Shown piece after piece: positions 14,101 to 19,116 of a DNA stretch of 19,116 nucleotides (its first letter is position 1; every line of letters starts with the position of its first letter). The position numbers and the translations under genes are program-made. The notes under the pieces were generated by a model, which was not told where the DNA came from, did no database searches, and saw nothing but the letters and a program-made list of their open reading frames with translations. The stretch spans positions 1-19,116 of the forward strand of contig URXG01000046.1 in NCBI GenBank assembly GCA_900551715.1, given 5' to 3'. This stretch comes from an uncultured Blautia sp. Lineage in GTDB: Bacteria; Bacillota; Clostridia; Lachnospirales; Lachnospiraceae.

Positions 14101-15353
14101 CATCTATTGAGAAAGTGGTATTTACCAAACAGATGCGTAAAGACTACACTATTCTCTGCCCACAGATGTCACCTTTCCATTTCAGTATCCTGCAGGCTGC
14201 ATTCAACAGCAGTGGTTATCATCTGGAAGTCCTTCCGAATGACAACAAACATGCAGTGGATGTAGGACTGAAATATGTAAATAATGATGCCTGCTATCCA
14301 TCACTGATTGTAGTAGGACAGATTATGGATGCTCTTCTTTCCGGCAAATATGATCTTAATAAGACAGCAGTTATCATGTCCCAGACAGGCGGCGGCTGTC
14401 GTGCATCCAACTATATTGCCTTTATCCGAAGAGCCCTCAAAAAAGCCGGCATGGAACAGGTACCGGTTATTTCCATCAACTTAAGCGGACTGGAAAGCAA
14501 TCCTGGATTCAAGCTGACCCTTCCACTGATCAAGAAAGTCTGCTATGGTGCCGTATTCGGAGATATCCTTATGAAGTGTGTTTACCGTATGCGTCCTTAT
14601 GAACTGGAGCCGGGAATCGTCAACCGCAAACATAAGATCTGGGAGCAGAGAGCAATCTCCTTCCTGGAAGGCAGCAGTGTAAGTCACAGCCAGTTTAAAA
14701 AAATGTGCAGAGACATGGTACATGAATTTGATCTGATCCCCATCAGCGATGAAAAGAAACCAAGAGTTGGTATTGTAGGAGAAATCCTTGTAAAATTTCT
14801 GCCCGCAGCCAACAACCATCTTGCAGAACTTCTGGAAGCAGAAGGAGCAGAAGCAGTGTGCCCGGATCTGATCGACTTTATCAATTACTGCTTCTATAAC
14901 CAGAACTTCAAATGTGAGTTCCTGGGCTTCAAGAAGAATAAAGCAGCCATTGCCAACTGGGGTATCAAGGGAATCGAATGGCTCCGTAAGACTGCCAATG
15001 AGGCATTTGCACAGAGTCGCCACTTTACACCATCTGCCAATATTGCTGATCTGGCAAAAATGGCAACACCGATTGTATCCCCGGGTAACCAGACTGGTGA
15101 GGGATGGTTCCTGACAGGTGAGATGATGGAACTGATTCATGGAGGCGTACCGAATATCGTCTGCATTCAGCCATTTGCCTGCCTGCCGAACCATATCGTC
15201 GGTAAAGGTGTTATCAAAGAAATCCGCCGCCAGCATCCAGAGGCTAATATCGTGGCTATTGACTACGATCCAGGGGCAAGCGAAGTAAATCAGCTGAACC
15301 GGATCAAACTGATGCTTTCTACAGCGCATAAAGCACTTAACAAAGATGCATAA
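11124..15353 (+). CDS. Giant fused acyl-CoA-dehydratase activase/dehydratase-like protein (BadF/BcrA domains plus DUF2229)
   Basis: Product is 1409 aa. Two ASKHA ATPase domains lie in tandem: residues about 1-265 (G7-I-D-I-G-S-T-T) and about 319-590 (G-I-D324-A-G-S-T-T-T). Each has the cysteine pair that holds the bridging [4Fe-4S] cluster in HgdC-type activators: C125/C164 and C444/C483, both 39 apart. Next come a Cys cluster (C605, C608, C612, C631), a DUF2229-type region about 675-890 (P-F-W-Y-T-F-F, E-C-Y-P-A-K), and a 2-hydroxyacyl-CoA-dehydratase-like C-terminal part (N-N-D-A-C-Y-P-S, Q-T-G-G-G-C-R-A-S-N-Y). The known principle is ATP-driven release of a low-potential electron to a reductase partner. 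Here donor and acceptor parts seem joined. The substrate is unknown. AGGAGG (11104-11109) is 14 nt before the ATG, longer than usual. It is monocistronic. Confidence 0.9.
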   Translation: MNTYTLGIDIGSTTVKIAILDENEKLLFADYERHFANIQETLADLLEKAHGQLGEMDLCPVITGSGGLTLANHLEIPFVQEVIAVSTSLQKMAPQTDVAIELGGEDAKIIYFEGGNIEQRMNGICAGGTGSFIDQMASLLQTDATGLNEYAKNYKALYPIAARCGVFAKTDIQPLINEGATKEDLSASIFQAVVNQTISGLACGKPIRGHVAFLGGPLHFLSELKAAFVRTLKLDEEHTIAPENSHLFAAIGSALNSKKETSVSLLELKDKLRNSIKLEFEVERMEPLFATEEDYKAFDKRQSSYRVKTGDLASYKGNCYLGIDAGSTTTKTALVGEDGSLLYSFYSNNNGSPLKTAIRSIQEIYSRLPEGAKIAYACSTGYGEALIKAALLLDEGEVETVSHYYAAAFFDPEVDCILDIGGQDMKCIKIKNQTVDSVQLNEACSSGCGSFIETFAKSLNYSVQDFAKEALFAQHPIDLGTRCTVFMNSKVKQAQKEGAEVSDISAGLAYSVIKNALYKVIKVSDATELGKHIVVQGGTFYNDAVLRSFEKIANCEAIRPDIAGIMGAFGAALIARERYEEGRETTMLSIDKINELKYTTSMANCRGCTNNCRLTINKFTGGRQFISGNRCERGIGKEKNKDHVPNLFEYKYKRLFSYEPLSADKATRGQVGIPRVLNMFENYPFWYTFFTQLKYEVVLSPTSNRKIYELGIESIPSESECYPAKLAHGHISWLLKKGIKFIFYPCIPYERNEFPDAVNHYNCPIVTSYAENIKNNVDELRDPEITFMNPFLAFTTEAVLTDRLVQVFKDIPAEEVKAAAHAAWEELAQARKDVEKKGEETLAYLKETGRRGIVLAGRPYHIDPEIHHGIPDLINSYGIAVLTEDSVSHLGHVERPIRVNDQWMYHSRLYAAANFVKTQDNLDLIQLNSFGCGLDAVTTDEVYEILDGSGKIYTCLKIDEVNNLGAARIRVRSLLAALRAKDAQNKKREIRSASIEKVVFTKQMRKDYTILCPQMSPFHFSILQAAFNSSGYHLEVLPNDNKHAVDVGLKYVNNDACYPSLIVVGQIMDALLSGKYDLNKTAVIMSQTGGGCRASNYIAFIRRALKKAGMEQVPVISINLSGLESNPGFKLTLPLIKKVCYGAVFGDILMKCVYRMRPYELEPGIVNRKHKIWEQRAISFLEGSSVSHSQFKKMCRDMVHEFDLIPISDEKKPRVGIVGEILVKFLPAANNHLAELLEAEGAEAVCPDLIDFINYCFYNQNFKCEFLGFKKNKAAIANWGIKGIEWLRKTANEAFAQSRHFTPSANIADLAKMATPIVSPGNQTGEGWFLTGEMMELIHGGVPNIVCIQPFACLPNHIVGKGVIKEIRRQHPEANIVAIDYDPGASEVNQLNRIKLMLSTAHKALNKDA

Positions 15354-15429
15354 AAAACTTTTTTGTTTTTTATTATTTTCAAATAAAGAAAATCATATAT
15401 CCTTCCAACCCACTTACACACATTTCTTA

Positions 15430-15475
15430 TTTACCAGAGGTGGTTATTCTGTTATACTTGATGGGAAGTTATAAT
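15430..15475 (+). promoter_or_regulatory. Promoter region of tgt
   Basis: TTTACC (15430-15435) and TATACT (15453-15458) are spaced 17 bp and give the best pair. A perfect TATAAT at 15470-15475 lacks a matching -35. Only weak AT-rich hairpins lie between the previous gene and this point, so some read-through is possible. Confidence 0.45.
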
Positions 15476-15500
15476 AATCACAATAGAAAGAGGAAGCAAA

Positions 15501-16637
15501 ATGGCTAAATATACATTGCTCAAAACAGAGGGGCGTGCCAAACGTGCACAGTTCGAGACTGTTCATGGTACGATTCAGACTCCGGTATTTATGAATGTGG
15601 GAACGATAGGTGCCATCAAGGGGGCGGTTTCTACCCAGGATCTTTATGAGATCGGGACACAGGTAGAACTTTCTAACACCTATCATCTTCATGTCCGTCC
15701 AGGGGATAAAGTAGTGAAACAGCTTGGAGGATTGCATAAATTTATGAACTGGGAGAGACCGATCCTTACAGATTCCGGTGGGTTCCAGGTATTTTCCCTG
15801 GCAAAACTTCGCAAGATCAAAGAAGAGGGTGTGCATTTCCAGTCCCATATCGATGGGCATAAAATCTTTATGGGACCGGAAGAGAGTATGCAGATCCAAT
15901 CTAATCTGGCATCTACGATCGCCATGGCATTTGATGAGTGCCCAAGCAGTGTGGCAGACAGAAATTATGTTCAGCAGTCAGTAGAAAGAACTACTCGATG
16001 GCTTGCCAGATGCAAAACAGAAATGGCACGTCTCAACAGCCTGCCAGATACGATTAATAAGAACCAGCTTCTCTTCGGTATCAATCAGGGTGCTGTTTAC
16101 GAAGATATCCGTATCGAGCACGCCAAAGAAATCGCCCAAATGGATCTGGACGGATATGCAGTAGGAGGACTGGCGGTAGGAGAGACCCACGAAGAAATGT
16201 ACCGCATTCTGGATGCAGTAGTGCCATACCTTCCCCAGGACAAACCTACTTACCTTATGGGCGTTGGCACACCTGCCAATATACTGGAAGGCGTAGAACG
16301 GGGTATTGATTTCTTTGACTGTGTATATCCCAGCCGGAATGGACGTCATGGACATGTGTATACCAATCATGGTAAAATGAACATGTTTAATGCCAAATAT
16401 GAACTGGATACCAGGCCAATAGAAGAAGGCTGTAATTGTCCGGCTTGCCGTCACTACAGCAGAGCCTATATCCGTCATCTTCTGAAAGCTAAGGAAATGT
16501 TGGGCATGCGTCTTTGCGTTCTTCATAATCTTTATTTTTATAATCACTTGATGGAAGAGATCCGTGAAGCCCTTGACCAGGGAAGATTTGCAGAATACAA
16601 AAAGATGCGTCTGGAAGGTTTCGAGGCAGGAGAATAA
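15501..16637 (+). CDS. tgt: Queuine/preQ1 tRNA-guanine transglycosylase
   Basis: Product is 378 aa, the normal bacterial length. TGT exchanges guanine at the wobble position of tRNAs with GUN anticodons (Asp, Asn, His, Tyr) for preQ1, the first tRNA-bound step of queuosine synthesis. The catalytic residues are seen: D91 in L-T-D-S-G-G-F-Q and the nucleophile D273 in F-F-D-C-V-Y-P-S-R-N-G-R. The zinc site is C-x-C-x2-C (in E-G-C-N-C-P-A-C) followed by the downstream H in C-V-L-H-N. The start has AGAGGAAG (15489-15496) just upstream and the conserved aromatic and Thr/Leu start. No queuosine biosynthesis genes (queA, queC-F) or transporter are beside it; yajC is downstream with its own promoter. 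Confidence 0.97.
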   Translation: MAKYTLLKTEGRAKRAQFETVHGTIQTPVFMNVGTIGAIKGAVSTQDLYEIGTQVELSNTYHLHVRPGDKVVKQLGGLHKFMNWERPILTDSGGFQVFSLAKLRKIKEEGVHFQSHIDGHKIFMGPEESMQIQSNLASTIAMAFDECPSSVADRNYVQQSVERTTRWLARCKTEMARLNSLPDTINKNQLLFGINQGAVYEDIRIEHAKEIAQMDLDGYAVGGLAVGETHEEMYRILDAVVPYLPQDKPTYLMGVGTPANILEGVERGIDFFDCVYPSRNGRHGHVYTNHGKMNMFNAKYELDTRPIEEGCNCPACRHYSRAYIRHLLKAKEMLGMRLCVLHNLYFYNHLMEEIREALDQGRFAEYKKMRLEGFEAGE

Positions 16638-16679
16638 TTCTTTTTTTCTTCCACATTTGTAAAAAACTACAGAAAGCAC

Positions 16680-16708
16680 TTGAAGTGATGTGTATTTTTG
16701 TGTATGAT
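16680..16708 (+). promoter_or_regulatory. Promoter of yajC
   Basis: TTGAAG (16680-16685, 4/6) and TATGAT (16703-16708, 5/6), spacer 17 bp. No strong terminator is visible between tgt and this site. Confidence 0.5.
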
Positions 16709-16764
16709 AGATAGTAACGTTTCTATAACAAAAAGAAACAATAAGAAAATTGGAGGAATCTTAA

Positions 16765-17070
16765 ATGAACAGCACAGCAAGCAGTACCGCAAGTATGGGT
16801 ATGATGATTCTGTGGATGGTAGTCATTTTCGGAGTTATGTATTTCCTGATGATCCGTCCTCAGAAAAAAGAACAGAAAAGACTCCAGGCCATGCTGAACA
16901 GCATGGAAGTTGGTGACAGCATTGTTACTACGGGAGGTTTTTATGGCGTGATCATCGACATGACAGAAGAAGATGTGATCGTAGAATTCGGCAACAACAA
17001 GAACTGCCGTATCCCCATGAGAAAACAGGCCATTGCAGAGGTGGAGAAGGCAGACCAGGTATCTGCATAA
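16765..17070 (+). CDS. yajC: Sec translocon accessory protein YajC
   Basis: Product is 101 aa, the usual size. One membrane helix spans about residues 11-30, followed directly by the signature I-R-P-Q-K-K-E-Q-K-R and a small cytoplasmic domain with G-D-x-I-V-T-T-G-G-F-Y-G-V. YajC associates with SecDF and SecYEG in protein export and membrane insertion. GGAGGA (16752-16757) lies 7 nt before the ATG. tgt-yajC-secD-secF is a widespread order, but here a terminator follows at once and leuB comes next, so secDF must be elsewhere if present. Confidence 0.95.
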   Translation: MNSTASSTASMGMMILWMVVIFGVMYFLMIRPQKKEQKRLQAMLNSMEVGDSIVTTGGFYGVIIDMTEEDVIVEFGNNKNCRIPMRKQAIAEVEKADQVSA

Positions 17071-17079
17071 CTGCAAATA

Positions 17080-17119
17080 AAAAAGAGAGTGTTGTGCGGA
17101 ATGCACGATGCTCTTTTTT
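17080..17119 (+). terminator. Terminator after yajC
   Basis: An A-run and GAG pair with CTC and a T-run around a hairpin TGTTGTGC/GCACGATG containing G-U pairs and a small bulge (roughly 17080-17098 with 17103-17119). It has the look of a bidirectional terminator because A and T runs flank it. Confidence 0.7.
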
Positions 17120-17178
17120 CATAAGAATAAAAATATTGGTACAAAATTGCCACTGTAAAACTTTTGCGTAGTAAAGGG

Positions 17179-17207
17179 TTGAAAAGTATAAAAAAGTGCG
17201 TTATTAT
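17179..17207 (+). promoter_or_regulatory. Promoter of leuB-ilvD
   Basis: TTGAAA (17179-17184, 5/6) and TATTAT (17202-17207, 5/6) with a 17-bp spacer. A perfect TATAAT at 17205-17210 would need a 20-bp spacer. The -10 is inside a perfect palindrome. Confidence 0.6.
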
Positions 17208-17214
17208 AATAACG
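17199..17214. promoter_or_regulatory. Perfect 16-bp palindrome over the leuB -10, candidate operator
   Basis: CGTTATTATAATAACG equals its own reverse complement over all 16 bases and spans the -10 to about the transcription start. A bound protein there would block polymerase. The regulator is unknown; a branched-chain amino acid or global nutrient regulator is possible. Confidence 0.5.
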
Positions 17215-17231
17215 ATACCCAAAGGAAAGGA

Positions 17232-17259
17232 CTTTGCAGGGAAAAATATATCTGCAAAG
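17232..17259 (+). promoter_or_regulatory. Leader hairpin next to the leuB ribosome binding site
   Basis: CTTTGCAG (17232-17239) and CTGCAAAG (17252-17259) form a perfect 8-bp stem with a 12-nt AT-rich loop, ending two bases before AGGAAAG (17262-17268). It could modulate translation initiation. There is no T-run and no T-box signature. Confidence 0.4.
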
Positions 17260-17274
17260 ATAGGAAAGCGAGAT

Positions 17275-18357
17275 ATGGAATATAAGATTGCATTGATTTC
17301 AGGAGATGGAATCGGACCGGAAATTGTTGCTGAAGCAAAAAAAGTTCTGGACAGCGTATGCCAGAAATATCATCATACATTCTCTTACTCAGAAGTGCTC
17401 CTGGGAGGAGCCTCTATTGACGTTCATGGGGTACCTCTTACAGAAGAGGCTATTGCTACTGCAAAAGCTTCTGATGCTGTGCTTATGGGTTCCATTGGTG
17501 GAGATGCCAAGACTTCTCCATGGTACAAACTGGAACCATCCAAACGTCCGGAGGCAGGCCTTCTGGCTATCCGTAAGGCACTGAATCTTTTTGCAAATCT
17601 TCGCCCTGCATATCTTTACAAAGAACTGGAAGAGGCATGCCCCCTTAAAAAAGAAGTGATCGGTGAAGGTTTTGATATGGTCATCGTTCGTGAGCTGACA
17701 GGAGGCCTTTATTTCGGAGAAAGACATACAGCAGAAGAAAACGGTGTTATGCAAGCTACAGATACCCTTACCTATAATGAGAATGAGATTCGTCGTATTG
17801 CCATCAAAGCATTTGATATTGCAATGAAACGCAGGAAAAAAGTCACAAGCGTAGACAAGGCAAACGTTCTGGATTCTTCCAGACTCTGGAGAAAAGTCGT
17901 AGAAGAAGTTGCAAAGGACTATCCAGAAGTTACACTGGAACATATGCTGGTTGACAACTGTGCCATGCAGCTGGTTCACAATCCAGGACAGTTTGATGTG
18001 ATCCTTACAGAGAACATGTTCGGGGATATTCTCTCTGATGAAGCCAGCATGGTTACAGGATCTATCGGAATGCTTTCTTCTGCAAGCCTTAATGAAACAA
18101 AATTCGGTCTTTATGAGCCGAGCCATGGTTCCGCACCGGATATTGCAGGACAGAATAAAGCCAACCCGATCGCTACGATTCTTTCCGCAGCCATGCTTCT
18201 CCGTTATTCCTTGAACCTGGATGAGGAAGCAGATGCTGTAGAAGCAGCTGTACAGAAGGTCCTTACAGAGGGATACCGTACCGGAGATATTATGTCAGAT
18301 GGCTGTAAGGCTGTTGGAACAAAAGAAATGGGAGATCTGATCGCAGCAGCGGTATAA
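17275..18357 (+). CDS. leuB: 3-isopropylmalate dehydrogenase
   Basis: Product is 360 aa, the usual LeuB length. It oxidises and decarboxylates 3-isopropylmalate to 2-oxoisocaproate with NAD+ and a divalent cation, in leucine synthesis. The start at 17275 gives the conserved I-A-L-I-S-G-D-G-I-G-P-E; AGGAAAG (17262-17268) is upstream, and in-frame codons before it fall in the promoter and leader. Visible active-site elements are R139-E-L-T-G-G-L-Y146-F-G and the metal-binding region M-F-G-D251-I-L-S-D255-E. The NAD-binding G-S-A-P-D-I-A-G loop follows near residue 290. ilvD begins 25 nt downstream. leuA and leuCD are not in the window. Confidence 0.97.
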   Translation: MEYKIALISGDGIGPEIVAEAKKVLDSVCQKYHHTFSYSEVLLGGASIDVHGVPLTEEAIATAKASDAVLMGSIGGDAKTSPWYKLEPSKRPEAGLLAIRKALNLFANLRPAYLYKELEEACPLKKEVIGEGFDMVIVRELTGGLYFGERHTAEENGVMQATDTLTYNENEIRRIAIKAFDIAMKRRKKVTSVDKANVLDSSRLWRKVVEEVAKDYPEVTLEHMLVDNCAMQLVHNPGQFDVILTENMFGDILSDEASMVTGSIGMLSSASLNETKFGLYEPSHGSAPDIAGQNKANPIATILSAAMLLRYSLNLDEEADAVEAAVQKVLTEGYRTGDIMSDGCKAVGTKEMGDLIAAAV

Positions 18358-18382
18358 ATGAGAAATAAAGGAGAGATACAAA

Positions 18383-19116
18383 ATGAGAAGTGATGCAGTA
18401 AAAACAGGCTCACAGCAGGCACCTCACAGGTCATTGTTTAATGCTCTTGGCCTTACAAAAGAAGAGATGGAACGTCCTCTGGTAGGTATTGTAAGTTCCT
18501 ATAACGAAATCGTGCCAGGTCATATGAATCTGGATAAAATAGTAGCAGCTGTAAAACAGGGTGTTGCCATGGCTGGTGGTACACCGATCGTTTTCCCGGC
18601 TATTGCAGTATGTGATGGTATTGCCATGGGACATATCGGAATGAAATATTCCCTTGTTACCAGAGATCTGATCGCAGATTCCACAGAAGCTATGGCAATG
18701 GCACACCAGTTTGATGCCCTTGTTATGGTGCCGAACTGCGACAAGAATGTACCGGGACTTCTGATGGCAGCAGCAAGAATCAACGTTCCTACTGTATTTG
18801 TCAGCGGTGGTCCGATGCTTGCAGGACATATCCATGGACATAAGACCAGTCTTTCCAGTATGTTTGAGGCTGTTGGATCTTATGCGGCAGGCAAGATCGA
18901 CGAAGACGAACTGACAGAATTTGAAAACAAAACATGCCCTACCTGTGGATCATGTTCAGGTATGTACACAGCCAACTCCATGAACTGCCTTACTGAAGTT
19001 CTTGGTATGGGACTTCGTGGAAACGGAACCATCCCGGCTGTATATTCAGAGCGTATCCGCCTTGCAAAACATGCAGGTATGCAGGTTATGGAAATGTACC
19101 GCAGAAACATCCGTCC
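18383..19116 (+). CDS. ilvD: Dihydroxy-acid dehydratase, N-terminal part (cut by window end)
   Basis: The frame is open from the ATG at 18383 to the window edge (244 residues of a family usually about 550-610). IlvD dehydrates 2,3-dihydroxy-isovalerate and -methylvalerate to the 2-oxo acids, the shared step of valine, isoleucine and (through valine) leucine synthesis, using an iron-sulfur cluster. Family signatures are V-P-N-C119-D-K-N-V-P-G and C185-P-T-C188-G-S-C191-S-G-M; C119 and C191 correspond to cluster ligands. The N-terminal motif is S-S-Y-N-E-I-V-P-G-H, without the third ligand cysteine seen in the [2Fe-2S] plant-type enzymes, which suggests the oxygen-sensitive [4Fe-4S] type. AAAGGAGAG (18367-18375) is the ribosome site. 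It is co-transcribed with leuB. Confidence 0.97.
   Translation, partial: MRSDAVKTGSQQAPHRSLFNALGLTKEEMERPLVGIVSSYNEIVPGHMNLDKIVAAVKQGVAMAGGTPIVFPAIAVCDGIAMGHIGMKYSLVTRDLIADSTEAMAMAHQFDALVMVPNCDKNVPGLLMAAARINVPTVFVSGGPMLAGHIHGHKTSLSSMFEAVGSYAAGKIDEDELTEFENKTCPTCGSCSGMYTANSMNCLTEVLGMGLRGNGTIPAVYSERIRLAKHAGMQVMEMYRRNIR

Noticed and set aside
14481..15329. Open frame of 282 aa on the - strand within the giant activase gene
   Set aside because: Composition is rich in Cys, His, Phe and Ile, as in antisense shadows, and there is no ribosome site or domain.
15354..15400. Terminator after the giant activase gene
   Set aside because: Only A- and T-rich short pairings are present, with no GC stem, so I do not call an intrinsic terminator.
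17120..17274. T-box or leucine attenuator before leuB
   Set aside because: No T-box core motif, no terminator/antiterminator pair with a T-run, and no Leu-rich leader peptide could be seen.

Overview
The window looks like part of a chromosome from a low-to-mid GC Gram-positive anaerobe of the Clostridia, most likely a Lachnospiraceae gut bacterium close to Blautia, Dorea or Ruminococcus. This rests on recognising the protein styles: a DUF3793 protein, a short clostridial flavodoxin, a giant fused CoA-dehydratase-type activase, and hisH-hisF followed by ung. Strong AGGAGG ribosome binding sites and TTGACA/TATAAT promoters fit. Every gene I support is on the + strand. I see no transposase, phage gene, CRISPR array or tRNA.

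Bases 1-214 hold the 3' part of the tmRNA gene (ssrA) and its terminator. Bases 215-4650 look like a metal-responsive region: a divergent Fur-family regulator; a 102-aa membrane-anchored small protein with an acidic tail; a P1B-type metal ATPase whose transmembrane metal site reads S-C-A instead of C-P-C; and then, behind its own promoter and a structured leader of about 177 nt, a DUF3793 protein and an FMN flavodoxin. Several short dyads and repeats sit at these promoters: a 7-1-7 inverted repeat at 835-849, a 20-bp-period direct repeat at 251-280, and twin TTAGTT..ACTAA dyads at 3460-3476 and 3530-3546. Flavodoxin usually replaces ferredoxin when iron is short, so the working reading is an iron- (or manganese-) responsive regulon. 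This is the part of the window most likely to hold something under-described.

Bases 4651-7112 carry a two-component system: an OmpR-type response regulator and a HAMP-containing histidine kinase overlapping by one base, closed by a terminator. Bases 7113-10950 form a tight run hisH-hisF-ung-flippase (gaps of 1, 19 and 7 nt) closed by a clear terminator. It combines the IGP synthase pair, base-excision repair, and a MOP-superfamily lipid-linked-precursor flippase.

Bases 10951-15353 are one gene with its own strong promoter: a 1409-aa protein with two ASKHA/BadF-type ATPase domains, each with a cysteine pair 39 residues apart, joined to a 2-hydroxyacyl-CoA-dehydratase-like C-terminal part. Bases 15354-17120 carry tgt (queuosine tRNA modification) and yajC (Sec accessory protein), the classic tgt-yajC neighbourhood but without secD/secF downstream. 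Bases 17121-19116 begin a branched-chain amino acid operon, leuB then ilvD (cut by the window end), with a perfect 16-bp palindrome over the promoter -10 region.
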